64,000 nucleotides of DNA from Planctomycetaceae bacterium (GCA_041398785.1 JAWKUA010000017.1:1-64000); one strand, 5' to 3'; shown: positions 17,608 to 27,381, counted from the first letter of the stretch. Notes: generated by a model from the sequence alone, not told the origin. Numbers and translations are program-made.

Positions 17608-19218
17608 ATGAACAGCGTGGTCGACAAACTCTTCGCGCCGCTCAGGCTGCTGTTCTGTTCGTCGCTCTTCTCTTCGCCGCGCCCGCAACTGGGAATGTCG
17701 CTGCCACAGCGAGTGGGATTCTTTTCGTTTCTGTTCCTGCTGCTGGTTGCGGTGGCGGGGCTGACGCTTCGAATCGGTCTTCGTGACGTTCCTGCAGCCA
17801 TCCAGCAGCGACCGCTTCCGTTTGCCGTCGTTGCGGCCGTGCTGGTGGGAATTCCGCTGCTGGCGGCATGGCTGGCAAAGCGGTCTTCGTCCAAAGCGGA
17901 TTGTGAGTTCCCGGATATCGCGGCGGCCTGGCAGGAAGGACTTCGAGTGCTGCAGGTCAAGGGAATCTCGCTGGCAGACACGCCTTTGTATCTGGTGGTC
18001 GGTCCGCGCGACGCCGGCGAAGCCAGGGCCGTGGTCGAATCATCCGACATCCCGTTCGAAGTCAGCGGCCTTCCGTTCGGCGATTCTACGCTGATCTGGT
18101 TCGCGTCGCACGAAGTGATTTTCCTGGCGTGTCCCGGAGCCAGCCAGGTGTCTCTGCTTTCACGCACCGCGCTGGGAAGTTCCGCCGAGTCGGATGTGTC
18201 ACTGGCGCCAGGCAGCGAAAAAAGCATCTTCGATCAGACGGTCGGCGCGGTCATGGATTACATCGCCGCGTCTACCGAACTGGGAGCAACAAACGTGGGC
18301 TTCGGTGTGCAGCCTCCGCTGGAATCGGAGCAGGGTGATTCCGGAACTCAGCAGTTGTACGACGTTTCGAACCCCGGGTTTCATCTGATGGGACAGACTC
18401 TGGCGGCCGGCATGCCGGCGGCTCCGAGGCCCAAAAACCGCCTGAGCCTGGATACGCAGTCGCTGGCGCTGGCCAGCAGAAAACTGGCGGCGGTCTGCAA
18501 TCTGCTGCAGCAGCACCGCGAACCGAATCCGGCGATCAACGGAGTGATGTCGTTTCTGCCCTTCGGTCTGATCACGACAAGTGACCAGGGAGCGTCGGCG
18601 TTACAAAGCGCGGTCGCCTTCGACAACGATGTCATCTGCCGCAACATCGGACTGCGTGCTCACCTGGCAATCATGGTCGGCGGAATGGAGCAGGAAACCG
18701 GTTTCCGCGAACTCGTGCGGCGCTTCGGTCCCGAAGTCTCCCGACGAAATCGAATCGGGAAGGGAAGTTCTCAGCCGTGGTGCGACCCGACCGGCGAATC
18801 CCTGGAAGCGCTGGCCCGTCACGCGTGCGGTGCCTTCGAAGACAACGTTTATCCGCTGTTCGCCAAGGATCACGAACTGCGCGAACCCGGCAATCCCAAA
18901 CTTTACAAGCTGTTGTGTGTCAGCCGGCAGCGGCTGACAAACCGGCTGGCGCGAGTTCTGCGTTCCGGGTATTCCTACGAACGCGATTTTGAACGGTCGC
19001 TGCCGGTGCTGGGATGCTACTTCGCGGCGACCGGGCATCGTCCGGATCGGCGAGCGTTCGCGTCCAGCGTGTTTCGAAAACTGCTGCAGCATTCATCGTC
19101 GCTGGACTGGCATCCCCGGCTTCGCCACACCAACGAACGCTACGTGGCCTGGACCAACATTCTGCTGGGAGTCAACCTGATGCTCATTGCCGCGACGATT
19201 CTGGTCTGCGTGCTGTAG
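17608..19218 (+). CDS. Short TssM/IcmF-like inner-membrane protein, degenerate P-loop
   Basis: 536 residues. Two membrane segments near the N-terminus (about 31-55 and 72-90), then a cytoplasmic domain beginning DTPLYLVVGPRDAGEARAVVESS. It occupies the place where TssM/IcmF has PWYLVIGPPGAGKTT, but here the Walker Lys-Ser/Thr is absent. The segments LIWFASHEVIFLAC, AVCNLLQQHREPNPAINGVMSFLPF and FGPEVSRRNR resemble the IcmF-related N-terminal region, including the NGV-type motif. A last hydrophobic segment (about 517-536) ends the protein. The large periplasmic domain of true TssM (about 1100 residues) is missing. It follows the TssL gene by 3 bp, so they are one transcription unit. It may form a reduced TssLM complex; the homology call is from memory of the family. 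Confidence 0.7.
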   Translation: MNSVVDKLFAPLRLLFCSSLFSSPRPQLGMSLPQRVGFFSFLFLLLVAVAGLTLRIGLRDVPAAIQQRPLPFAVVAAVLVGIPLLAAWLAKRSSSKADCEFPDIAAAWQEGLRVLQVKGISLADTPLYLVVGPRDAGEARAVVESSDIPFEVSGLPFGDSTLIWFASHEVIFLACPGASQVSLLSRTALGSSAESDVSLAPGSEKSIFDQTVGAVMDYIAASTELGATNVGFGVQPPLESEQGDSGTQQLYDVSNPGFHLMGQTLAAGMPAAPRPKNRLSLDTQSLALASRKLAAVCNLLQQHREPNPAINGVMSFLPFGLITTSDQGASALQSAVAFDNDVICRNIGLRAHLAIMVGGMEQETGFRELVRRFGPEVSRRNRIGKGSSQPWCDPTGESLEALARHACGAFEDNVYPLFAKDHELREPGNPKLYKLLCVSRQRLTNRLARVLRSGYSYERDFERSLPVLGCYFAATGHRPDRRAFASSVFRKLLQHSSSLDWHPRLRHTNERYVAWTNILLGVNLMLIAATILVCVL

Positions 19219-19277
19219 CGACCGCCGCGGCGCCTGCCCGCGCTGAAAGCGCCGCGTACCGAAGACTGCGGCCGGCG

Positions 19278-20933
19278 TCATTCGATGTTGCCGGAGTGTC
19301 GAATGGCCTTCACCAGTCGAAACCCAAGCACCAGCGCGAAGAACCAGCCCACGGATCCCGGAATTGAAATTCCCCACAACTGCGGCGGCACGTTGCGGCT
19401 CCACAGCAGTGCCGATCCGATGAACAGCGCCGCCGACAGAATTCCCATCACCAGACGGTTGACGGTCTGTTCCAGCCTGCGGTGTTCCAGGTGAACATCG
19501 AAGCGACCGCGTTTGATCTGATTCAGCAGGTCAGCAATATCGCGCGGCAGCGTTTCCCCCAGACGAGTCCAGTCGACCCACGCGCGCTGCAGCTTGTTGA
19601 ACATGCGCTGCGGTGACAGCCGCCGTCTCAGCGCTGTGCTCTGGTACGGCTGCAGAAGTTCGGCCAGGCTGAAATCCGGGTCCAGATTGCGAGCCGTGCC
19701 TTCCAGCATCACCAGCACTTTGATCAGCAGCGAAACCCGCACCGGCAGAACGATGCCATACCGTCGGATGATTCCGGTCATGTCGTTCAGGGCACCGCTG
19801 AGATCAAAGCCGGACAGCGTCTGACTTCCGTAGTCGGCCAGAAACGACTCAACCTCCGCGCGAAGCCGCAGGTCATCCAGTCCCGGCGGAAGTGAGCCGA
19901 TCCGGACGATGATATCGCACAGCGAAACGGGATCCTGACGAACGGCCGCCAGCAGCATGTCTTCGATCTGCTCCCGCAGCAGCTCGTCAATTCGTCCGAC
20001 CATGCCGCCGTCCAGCAGCCCGATCACGCCGCCGTTCAGCAGCATCAGGTTTCCGGGATGCGGATCAGCGTGATAGAAGCCGTCGCGAAAAATCATGTCC
20101 AGAAAAATGTGGGCTCCGCGGTGAGCGATGTCGGACAGATCGTACGTCGATTTCCGAAGAGCCTCACAGTCGGCGACGCTGATGCCGTCCAGCCGTTCCA
20201 TCGTCAGCACCCGGCGCGACGACAGTTCGACAAACGGAGTCGGAAACTTCACGTCTTCCCGACCGGCGAAGTTCCGAAGAAACGCCTGCAGGTTTCTCTG
20301 TTCGCGCGTGAAGTCCAGTTCCGCCATCAGCGTCCGTGAAAACTCCTCCGTGGTTTCCACGGGGCGGAACTGCCGAAGTTCGGGAGAATACTGTTCGGCC
20401 AGTTCCGCGATGCGATGCATGATCTCCAGGTCGTTGCGAATGCGGTCTTCAATGCCGGCATGCTGAATCTTCAGCACCACCGCGGTTCCGTCGATCAGCC
20501 TGGCCGCGTGAACCTGGCCGATGGACGCTGACGCAAACGCGGTTTCGTCGAATTCCGAAAACAGTTCCTCCGGAGCCTGCCCGAGTTCCTCGCGAATCAG
20601 ATTTCGAACAACGTCGGGAGCATCCGCCGGAGCGTTGGCCTGCAGTTGTGTCAGTTCCGCCGTCAGCTTCGGTCCCACCAGGTCCGGCCGTGTGCTGAGA
20701 ATCTGGCCCAGCTTGATGAAGGTGGTCCCCAGTTCCGTCAGAGCGTGGCGGATTCGCTGTTCAGTCGACAGTTCAGAAATCGGCTGACCTTCGGAATCCT
20801 GAAACATCCGCTGGACCCAGTCGATATGCACGCGGGTCATCCAGCGCGCCAGTCCGTACTTGGCCAGGATTCCAATGACCTCCCGAAACCGGGCCGTGTT
20901 GCGAGCCAGTTGCGGCAGCGACGCTACATCCAT
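19278..20933 (-). CDS. ABC1/UbiB (AarF) atypical kinase family protein
   Basis: 551 residues. Family motifs in order: KLGQ loop FIKLGQILSTRPDLVG (about 93-108), Ala-rich loop ASASIGQVHAA, Lys in VVLKIQHAGIE, ExD motif MAELDFTREQRNL, and HADPHPGNLMLL. Two transmembrane segments lie at the C-terminus (about 491-507 and 517-540), the usual UbiB topology. The metal-binding DFG is DGG here (GLLDGGMVG). The family has ATPase activity and supports ubiquinone or isoprenoid-lipid metabolism at the inner membrane. Convergent with the TssM-like gene. Confidence 0.92.
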   Translation of the reverse strand: MDVASLPQLARNTARFREVIGILAKYGLARWMTRVHIDWVQRMFQDSEGQPISELSTEQRIRHALTELGTTFIKLGQILSTRPDLVGPKLTAELTQLQANAPADAPDVVRNLIREELGQAPEELFSEFDETAFASASIGQVHAARLIDGTAVVLKIQHAGIEDRIRNDLEIMHRIAELAEQYSPELRQFRPVETTEEFSRTLMAELDFTREQRNLQAFLRNFAGREDVKFPTPFVELSSRRVLTMERLDGISVADCEALRKSTYDLSDIAHRGAHIFLDMIFRDGFYHADPHPGNLMLLNGGVIGLLDGGMVGRIDELLREQIEDMLLAAVRQDPVSLCDIIVRIGSLPPGLDDLRLRAEVESFLADYGSQTLSGFDLSGALNDMTGIIRRYGIVLPVRVSLLIKVLVMLEGTARNLDPDFSLAELLQPYQSTALRRRLSPQRMFNKLQRAWVDWTRLGETLPRDIADLLNQIKRGRFDVHLEHRRLEQTVNRLVMGILSAALFIGSALLWSRNVPPQLWGISIPGSVGWFFALVLGFRLVKAIRHSGNIE

Positions 20934-21209
20934 CCGGTGTTCCTCTTCACGATTTCGTCTCGTCTGTTGACCAGGCCGTCACGCGACAATGAGCCGGCTT
21001 TCGTCGATCCGGTCCTGCGGAAAACCGCAGCGCCGAAGCATTCGTTTGCACAGGAATTCGACACGGCAATCGAACGGCATCGGCGCGAATCGTGTCGGAC
21101 CTGAGCGACCGCCGTGAAGGTTGATGATGACTACTGCCCGGCGGTGCGTTTCAGTATCGTCCGTCCGCTGCTTTTGCCATCGCAGGTCTGTCAGATCGAA
21201 AGTGCTGAA

Positions 21210-22718
21210 ATGTCCGTCGACACTCCCGGATGGGTTCGTGACGCTGTCTTCTATCAGATCTTCCCCGATCGATTCGACCGCAGCGGCCGTGTTCCCGTTG
21301 CCGGCGAACTGGAAGCGTGGGACGCCGCTCCCACGCCGCACGGTTTCAAGGGCGGCGATCTGTTCGGTGTGGTTGACCGACTGGACTATCTGCAGCAGCT
21401 TGGCGTCACGGCGATCTACTTCTGCCCTGTCTTCGCGTCGGCGTCGAATCACCGCTATCACACCTATAACTATTTTGAAGTCGACCCGCTGCTCGGCGGC
21501 AATGAAGCTCTGCGACTGCTGCTGGATGCCGCTCACCAGCGCGGCATGAAGATTGTTCTGGACGGTGTCTTCAATCACGCGAGCCGCGGATTCTGGCAGT
21601 TTCATCACGTTCTGGAAAACGGCGGCGCTTCTCCGTATCGCGACTGGTTTCACTTCCACCCGGACCGGCTCAGCGGCCGGCTGCCGTTTCAGCCGTATCC
21701 CGGCGAAAAGGCCATGATGGAACTTGCCAACGGTCACGGCAGCTACGAAGCCATCGGCTACAGCGCGTGGTGGAACCTGCCGGCGCTGCCGAAGTTCAAC
21801 ACGGATTGCCCGGAAGTTCGCGAGTTTCTGCTGACGGTGGCCGAACACTGGGTCGAATTCGGTATCGACGGCTGGCGTCTGGACGTGCCCAACGAAATCG
21901 ACGACGACGATTTCTGGCGGGAGTTCCGGCGGCGTGTTCGAGCCATCAACCCGGACACCTATATCGTCGGTGAAGTCTGGAGCGAAGCGACTCGCTGGCT
22001 GCAGGGAGACATGTGGGACGCCGTGATGAATTACCAGATCACGGCCGCCTGTCTGGGATTCTTCGGCGGCAACAATCTTGACTTCGAACAGGTCCACCGC
22101 CCCAGCAGTTTTCAGCACGTGCGCCGGCTGTCCGCTGAGGAATTCGTCGCGGCTGTTGACCGGGCCACGTCGATCTATCCGCTTCCGATTGTTCAGTCGC
22201 AACTGAATCTGCTGGACAGTCACGACATGCCGCGGTTTCTGACATGCTGCCGGAACGACCGAGCCGCTTTGAAGATGGCGTGGCTGTTTCTGTGTACTCT
22301 TCCGGGAGCCCCCTGCGTCTACTACGGCGACGAAATCGGACTCAGCGGCCGTCACGATCCGGACTGCCGACGCGGGTTTCCGTGGGACGAAAGCCGTTGG
22401 GATTATGACCTGCTGAACTGGTACAAAGCCTGCATCCAGCTTCGCAAACAACACCCCGCCTTTCGTCACGGAACGCGAACATCACAGGTTGTCTCCGGCG
22501 AATGTGTCGTCATCCGTTACGGAAACGAGGACGATTTTCTGACGCTGGCATATAACGTCGGCGAGTCTTCGTTCCGGCTAAACGTCTCGGAACTTGATAT
22601 CGCCGCGAAAGACTCACTGCCGCCGCAGACAATACCCCTGGCGACGTCCGTCACGGATGGTCACGTCGACATTCCGGCGCGATCAGCCGTCGTGCTGTCC
22701 GGATTCCAGCGAGCCTGA
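21210..22718 (+). CDS. GH13 alpha-amylase family glycosidase (neopullulanase/maltogenic-amylase-like)
   Basis: 502 residues from ATG 21210; an in-frame GTG at 21114 adds 32 residues with no domain content. The (beta/alpha)8 catalytic barrel is complete: VFYQIFPDRF at the start, DGVFNHASRGF, nucleophile in DGWRLDVPNEI, acid/base in IVGEVWS, and transition-state stabiliser LDSHDMPRF. The YQIFPDRF opening and YFEVDPLLGG are typical of cyclomaltodextrinase/neopullulanase types, but the N-terminal starch-binding domain of those enzymes is absent. A C-terminal beta domain closes the protein (about 410-502). No signal peptide, so intracellular alpha-glucan or maltodextrin breakdown is likely. Confidence 0.93.
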   Translation: MSVDTPGWVRDAVFYQIFPDRFDRSGRVPVAGELEAWDAAPTPHGFKGGDLFGVVDRLDYLQQLGVTAIYFCPVFASASNHRYHTYNYFEVDPLLGGNEALRLLLDAAHQRGMKIVLDGVFNHASRGFWQFHHVLENGGASPYRDWFHFHPDRLSGRLPFQPYPGEKAMMELANGHGSYEAIGYSAWWNLPALPKFNTDCPEVREFLLTVAEHWVEFGIDGWRLDVPNEIDDDDFWREFRRRVRAINPDTYIVGEVWSEATRWLQGDMWDAVMNYQITAACLGFFGGNNLDFEQVHRPSSFQHVRRLSAEEFVAAVDRATSIYPLPIVQSQLNLLDSHDMPRFLTCCRNDRAALKMAWLFLCTLPGAPCVYYGDEIGLSGRHDPDCRRGFPWDESRWDYDLLNWYKACIQLRKQHPAFRHGTRTSQVVSGECVVIRYGNEDDFLTLAYNVGESSFRLNVSELDIAAKDSLPPQTIPLATSVTDGHVDIPARSAVVLSGFQRA

Positions 22719-22721
22719 ACC

Positions 22722-22779
22722 CCTCTCCCGGGCATCGCTCCGCTCGCCCGACCGCTCCCTGCCGCTGCGCTGGGAGAGG
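22722..22779 (+). terminator. Inverted repeat just after the amylase gene
   Basis: Arms CCTCTCCC (22722-22729) and GGGAGAGG (22772-22779), with further GC-rich pairing in the 42-base loop, start 4 bp after the amylase stop. There is no T-run, so it is either a weak terminator or a dispersed repeat; related sequence occurs at about 41375-41415. Confidence 0.35.
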
Positions 22780-22967
22780 TGTGGATGTGAGCATTGAATC
22801 GGAAAGCGTTTCTTCGCAACACGGCGTTGAATGCGGTGGAGTTGCCTCCGCCGGATATCATTCCGCCGGTTGCCTGATCCGTGCGGAAGGGGCAAGATTG
22901 CAATGCGGCGCATACTCCAATGTCCGTGCCCGCGATGTTGCACTGCGATCGAGTCGAAGGAAACGTC

Positions 22968-24626
22968 ATGAGCGATACGACTTCAGATTCCGATGAACCG
23001 GTGCGTCCGCCACTGCCGCGGACGATGCTGCAATGGGTGCTGATCTTCGGACCGGGTGCCATCATCGCGTCGCTGACCATCGGAACGGGTGAACTGATCT
23101 TCTCAACACGCGGCGGTGCGCTGTTCGGCTACGACATCCTGTTTGTGTTTGTTGTCATCTCGGCGCTGAAATGGGGACTGGTGATTTCGACGAGCCGTCA
23201 CATGATTCTGACGGGAGTGCATCCGTATGAACGCATGATCGACCTTCCCGGCCCGCGCGGCTGGATGCCGATTGCGCTGTTGCTGATGGCGACAATCTGT
23301 CTGCCGATCTGGATCAGTTTTCATTCCGGTGTGCTGGGCAACCTGACGGCATGGATCACGGGAACCCGCGGCCTGTTCGGCGGCGGGATCGATTACGTCT
23401 GGGGCGCCGGAATTCTGGTGGCCGTGCTGATCCTGTCCGCGACCGGCGGATACTCCGTGCTGGAACGTGTGCAGTTGTTTGTCGTCACGGCGATGGTGTT
23501 CTGCGCTGTGGTGACTCTGGTGCTGTACCAGCCCGACTGGCTTCGCTTCGTATTTGGACTCGCCCCGAAACCGCTGGCGTATCCCGACTGGCTGACGGAA
23601 AAATATCCCGAGATCGCTCGGCATTCCGTCTGGATCGAAGCCACGCGCTACGTGGGAGTCATCGGTGGAGCCGGCTTCGACTATCTGGCTTACACGTCAT
23701 GGCTGCGGGAAAAGCACTGGGGCATTCTTCCCGACAGAGCGACTTCCGAACAGCTTGAAGAAATGGCTGCCAGCCCCGATCACGAAGTGCGAAAGTGGAT
23801 TCGGGCGCCGGTCGTGGATTGCGCGATCAGCTTTTTTCTGATCGTTGCGTTCAGTGCTGTGTTCGTCGCGTCCGGTGCCATCATCCTTGGTCCGGCGCAC
23901 GTCGTTCCCGATGAGGAAAGCCTGCTGAACCTGCAGGCTCGCTTCGTGACAAAGATCCATTCCTGGCTGCTGCCGCTGTACGTGATCGGCGCATTTCTGA
24001 CGATGCTGGGAACGCTGTACGGCACGATCGAAATCGCATGCTCCATCGCGGACGAAATCGTTCGGTCATTCTTTTCACACTGGAGCCCCCGAACGGCCGG
24101 CCGATTGCGGCGGATCGTGCTGGCGTGGTGTGCACCGCTGTCGCTGGCGATTCTGCTGTGGCTGTTCATTCGGCAGTCGGCGACCGAACCAATACCGATC
24201 ACACAGGCCGCGTCCACCGCGGCAGCGGCTTCGATCGACGTCGAACACAATCCGGAGAACGCTGCAAAACCGGAATCCGATGGCCAAACAGACGAACCCG
24301 CGCGACGCGGCAGACCTCGCATCCTGCTGACGATCCTGACACCCGTCAATCTGTTTACCGGCGTGCTTGCCTGCGGACTGGTCTGCTCACTGAGCATCTG
24401 GATGGATCGTCGCTGGCTGCCCGCGAAACTGCGCCCGCCGGTCTGGCTGACGGCGATGAACCTGGTTTCGGCCGTCGTCTTTCTGGGACTTGGCGTCAAA
24501 GGCTACTGGGATATCGAAAACAGGGTGCCGGTTCTGGGCATTCTGCTGGCGACGTTCATGACCGCTATGGTGCTTGCAGCCACCGTCGTGCCGACGCTGA
24601 CAAACCGGCAGCGGCACGAGGCATAA
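22968..24626 (+). CDS. NRAMP-like divalent-metal transporter family membrane protein
   Basis: 552 residues from ATG 22968, which has an AAGGAA ribosome site 7 bases upstream; an in-frame start at 22881 is weaker. About 11-12 hydrophobic segments. The first helix region GPGAIIASLTIGTGELIFSTR corresponds to the NRAMP TM1 metal-site region (family DPGN becomes IGTG here, as in a distant subgroup common in planctomycetes). GGAGFDYLAYTSWLREKHWG corresponds to the helix-6 region. A hydrophilic insert of about 60 residues near 420-480 (VEHNPENAAKPESDGQTDEP) separates the last two helices from the core. The substrate is not predictable because the canonical metal-binding residues are replaced. Confidence 0.8.
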   Translation: MSDTTSDSDEPVRPPLPRTMLQWVLIFGPGAIIASLTIGTGELIFSTRGGALFGYDILFVFVVISALKWGLVISTSRHMILTGVHPYERMIDLPGPRGWMPIALLLMATICLPIWISFHSGVLGNLTAWITGTRGLFGGGIDYVWGAGILVAVLILSATGGYSVLERVQLFVVTAMVFCAVVTLVLYQPDWLRFVFGLAPKPLAYPDWLTEKYPEIARHSVWIEATRYVGVIGGAGFDYLAYTSWLREKHWGILPDRATSEQLEEMAASPDHEVRKWIRAPVVDCAISFFLIVAFSAVFVASGAIILGPAHVVPDEESLLNLQARFVTKIHSWLLPLYVIGAFLTMLGTLYGTIEIACSIADEIVRSFFSHWSPRTAGRLRRIVLAWCAPLSLAILLWLFIRQSATEPIPITQAASTAAAASIDVEHNPENAAKPESDGQTDEPARRGRPRILLTILTPVNLFTGVLACGLVCSLSIWMDRRWLPAKLRPPVWLTAMNLVSAVVFLGLGVKGYWDIENRVPVLGILLATFMTAMVLAATVVPTLTNRQRHEA

Positions 24627-24645
24627 AGCGAGCACAGATTGCTTC

Positions 24646-24807
24646 ACCCTCCCGTTAAAGCGGGAAGTGCGGAGTTTGATCGCCGTTCAGGCGATTCAAC
24701 GACGGGGAGGGTCGGTCGCGCAATCCGAGTTTCCGGGCGTCGCCCTCCCCGCGAGAAATCGGCTGAACGTTGATTCCTGAGCGGCCTTCCTGTTGGAACG
24801 GGAGGGT
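24646..24807. repeat. Dispersed palindromic element, family A, copy 3 (diverged)
   Basis: A 162-bp relative of the cores at 6093-6252 and 35112-35272: left end ACCCTCCCGTTAAAGCGGGA, internal TTTGATCGCCGTTCAGGCGA hairpin, GGGGAGGGT and CCCTCCCCGCGA segments in the same order, right end GGAACGGGAGGGT. The terminal palindromes have decayed. It begins 20 bp after the transporter stop. The gap 24808-24945 holds no gene. Confidence 0.7.
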
Positions 24808-24945
24808 GAAGCACAAACTGCGATTCACCGGTGGATTCTCACTGGCCACTTGCCGAAACCCTCGTACAACTCGGTGTGCCGTTAACTTTGCGGATTGCAT
24901 GCGGTTTTCGAATTCGGATCGCCTGCTGTTTCCGGGATACCGTCG

Positions 24946-25425
24946 GTGAAGAAACGTCGCGTGACACACATCATTTTGCTCGCCGCCGGATTCCTGCTGA
25001 TCGGAGTTGCCGCCATGTTCTTCCTGAGTCTCACCGCGCCGCGTCCGGCCACTCTGGGAGTCCATTCAGGACGACTGGCGGAGCCGCCGGGCACCGCCAA
25101 CTGCGTGTCGACTCAGACGGATGTCCGATCGTTCTGGATGGCTCCGCTGGAGTTCACCGGTTCGCCCGCTGAGGCGTGGACACGACTGCGACACGTCGTG
25201 TCAGAAGTTCCGCGAACCAAAGTAGTGACGGACAACGGCAGCTACATGCACGTGGAAGTCACCAGCGCCGTGTTCCGATTTACCGATGACGTGGAATTCC
25301 TGCTGGAACCGGATGCAGGACGAATTCACTTCCGCTCGGCTTCGCGAGTCGGCCGTTCGGATCTGGGAACCAATCGGAAACGCATGCAACGGATCAGGGA
25401 CCAGTTTCTGAAGCAGCACCCGTGA
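24946..25425 (+). CDS. DUF1499 family membrane-anchored protein
   Basis: 159 residues from GTG 24946 (VKKRRVTHIILL), which places basic residues directly before the single membrane segment (about 8-27); an ATG at 24895 in frame would put 17 extra residues before it. The soluble part has the DUF1499 pattern: NCVSTQ, then DDVEFLLEPDAGRIHFRSASRVGRSDLGTNRKRM near the C-terminus. DUF1499 proteins have no established function. The start choice is the main uncertainty. Confidence 0.8.
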   Translation: MKKRRVTHIILLAAGFLLIGVAAMFFLSLTAPRPATLGVHSGRLAEPPGTANCVSTQTDVRSFWMAPLEFTGSPAEAWTRLRHVVSEVPRTKVVTDNGSYMHVEVTSAVFRFTDDVEFLLEPDAGRIHFRSASRVGRSDLGTNRKRMQRIRDQFLKQHP

Positions 25426-25484
25426 ACGCCGGGGAGCGGCCGAAACGACGTACGATGCCGTCGCATCCAGCGGCCCGGACGCCA

Positions 25485-26771
25485 TCAATAGCGCCAGCCG
25501 ACTTGTGTGATGAAGGCCGTTCCGGGGCTGACGGTGGGATTGGCGGCGCTGGCGTAATCGATGTCGCGGTTAAACACCCAACCGGCTTCGATGAACCAAC
25601 TGTAGACACTGGCGTCCATGCGAAAGCCCATCAGGATGCGATAGTCCTTCAGCTCGACTTCATCGCGGCCGGTACCCGTGGCCGTGGAAATTTCATACGC
25701 CTCGATGTGGTACTCCGCGCGAGCGTACGCCCATTTGGACCAGTAGGCTTCGTTTCCGAGAAACAGGCTGATCTGAGATTCCGGAAACATCAGCCGCCAT
25801 TCCCAGAAGTCGTCCCGATAGACCAGACCACCGTACGGGATGACACGGTCGTGAACGCGGTCCCAGAACTGAGCTCCCAGACCCAGAGTCCAGTATTGGT
25901 CAAGCTGAAAGAACATGATGCCGCGACCGTCAAGCTGGAACGCGTCGGACGTCATCGAAGCATTCAGGTCGCTGTTGATGGACGGCGTGATTCCCAGACT
26001 CAGGCTGTACGGGCCGGCCTGCGGTGTTTCCACTTCATAGTCGACACCGAAACGAAAAGCGGAACCCGGCAACCCTGCGCCACCCGTCGGTCCGTCCCAG
26101 TTGCGAAGCCGAAACTGATTGGTCCAGGTGGAAACCCAGCCCGGCAGACACGGTGCCGTATTTGCCAGGTCATAGTCGACTCCGAACTGTCCGAAGCTGC
26201 CTGTCGAACCGCCGGTGACGGCTACGTTCGGCATGTACGAAATATCCAGGCGGTTCTGCCAGCCGAGTCGATAGGGTCGCGGACCGTTGGCACCCGGCAC
26301 CGTGTAGGCTCCCGCGGCGGGAGCGCCCATGCCGTACGGCGTGTAGGGAGCGTACGGAGACGGTTGTGGAGCCGTCCCATACGGAACAGGCTGACCGTAC
26401 GGCGAAGGCTGTCCATAGGGCGAAGGCTGCATGAAGGGATCCGGCATCGTCGGTGGCGAGAACGCGTTCCAGGTTGACGTTTCGGGCAGGACCGGCATCC
26501 CGAATTCGCTTCCCGGCACGGCTTCTCCGTACGTGGACACGTTCGGAACGACTCCGCCGGCGTCGGCCGGTACGGGAACACCGCCATTGTCGGGAGACTG
26601 GGCTCGCACGACGATGTCATCCATTGCGCCCGGCGAAAACAGGGCGCGGGCGTCCATCAGCGGCGGAAAGAACGACCGCTGCGCCGGCACAGCAAAAGGT
26701 TCGCGGGCAAACGCACTGCCGGTCGGAAATGCAACAAGGGCTGCGAACAGCCACAGGTGAAGTGATTTCAC
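25485..26771 (-). CDS. Putative outer-membrane protein with Pro/Gln/Tyr-rich linker
   Basis: 428 residues. Signal peptide MKSLHLWLFAALVAFPTGSAFA. A low-complexity segment (about 110-150) contains near-repeats of QPSPYGQP(S/V)PYG. From about 165 to the end, alternating hydrophobic/polar strands rich in aromatic residues and ending in QVGWRY (terminal aromatic Tyr) suggest a beta-barrel: RLDISYMPNVAV, FRFGVDYEVE, YSLSLGITPSI, YWTLGLGAQFW, AYARAEYHIEAYEIS, SWFIEAGWVF. It is probably an outer-membrane or cell-surface protein of a planctomycete-type family of unknown function. Convergent with the DUF1499 gene. Confidence 0.75.
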   Translation of the reverse strand: MKSLHLWLFAALVAFPTGSAFAREPFAVPAQRSFFPPLMDARALFSPGAMDDIVVRAQSPDNGGVPVPADAGGVVPNVSTYGEAVPGSEFGMPVLPETSTWNAFSPPTMPDPFMQPSPYGQPSPYGQPVPYGTAPQPSPYAPYTPYGMGAPAAGAYTVPGANGPRPYRLGWQNRLDISYMPNVAVTGGSTGSFGQFGVDYDLANTAPCLPGWVSTWTNQFRLRNWDGPTGGAGLPGSAFRFGVDYEVETPQAGPYSLSLGITPSINSDLNASMTSDAFQLDGRGIMFFQLDQYWTLGLGAQFWDRVHDRVIPYGGLVYRDDFWEWRLMFPESQISLFLGNEAYWSKWAYARAEYHIEAYEISTATGTGRDEVELKDYRILMGFRMDASVYSWFIEAGWVFNRDIDYASAANPTVSPGTAFITQVGWRY

Positions 26772-27381
26772 GGGAACACCTGTCGATGGGATTTGTGGGA
26801 GGGGAGTTCAATCGCCAGGAACGGCATTTCGAACACGTCACGAAGTGCGAACCGGAGAACGTTTCGCGGAGGGAAGGATTCGCGACTTGAGCAATTGTGC
26901 GGGAATTCTGAAGAATCGCAGGTTCCGGTCAACCTCAAGTGGTCGCCGGAAAGCAGCGTTTGCCGGTTCCTGCGACCCCCCGATTTCAGGCCACCGGTCA
27001 CGTCGGCTGAATCTGCCGAACCGACAAGCCGACCGGCGGCGCTCGTATTCAGCCGCCGCCGTCGCACCCAAAGGAAATGCGGCGAGATCTGCCGGAGAAA
27101 CTTTTTGCCTTCTTTCGGAACTCGCGTTCGCTGCTGCGAAGTCTCCCCGTCGCAGCGCCGGGACAGGTGGGCGCGGACGATGCGAGAGTTGCCGCGGGGC
27201 CGCTGCTCCGGGCGGTCAGCATGGTTGTGGCCGACCGGGCCGGGCGAAACCGTTCACTTCCTGTGGTCGCCATCGACGAAGAATCCTGCTGAACTGCGAA
27301 TGAATTGGTCGCGTCCGGCGCTGAAATCCGCGAAAACTTCACGCAACCGGATCGCGCGCCAATCGACAATTCAAGCACGCA
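26772..27381. other. Gene-free stretch upstream of the RHS locus
   Basis: About 610 bp without a gene I can support. A 71-codon plus-strand frame at 27077-27292 has AAAGGA immediately before its ATG (spacing too short) and no recognisable features. The minus strand must hold the promoter of the outer-membrane gene starting at 26771. Confidence 0.35.

Noticed and set aside
27077..27292. 71-codon plus-strand frame between the outer-membrane and TPR genes
   Set aside because: AAAGGA is immediately adjacent to the ATG, which is too close for a ribosome site, and the Arg/Ala-rich content looks like intergenic DNA.
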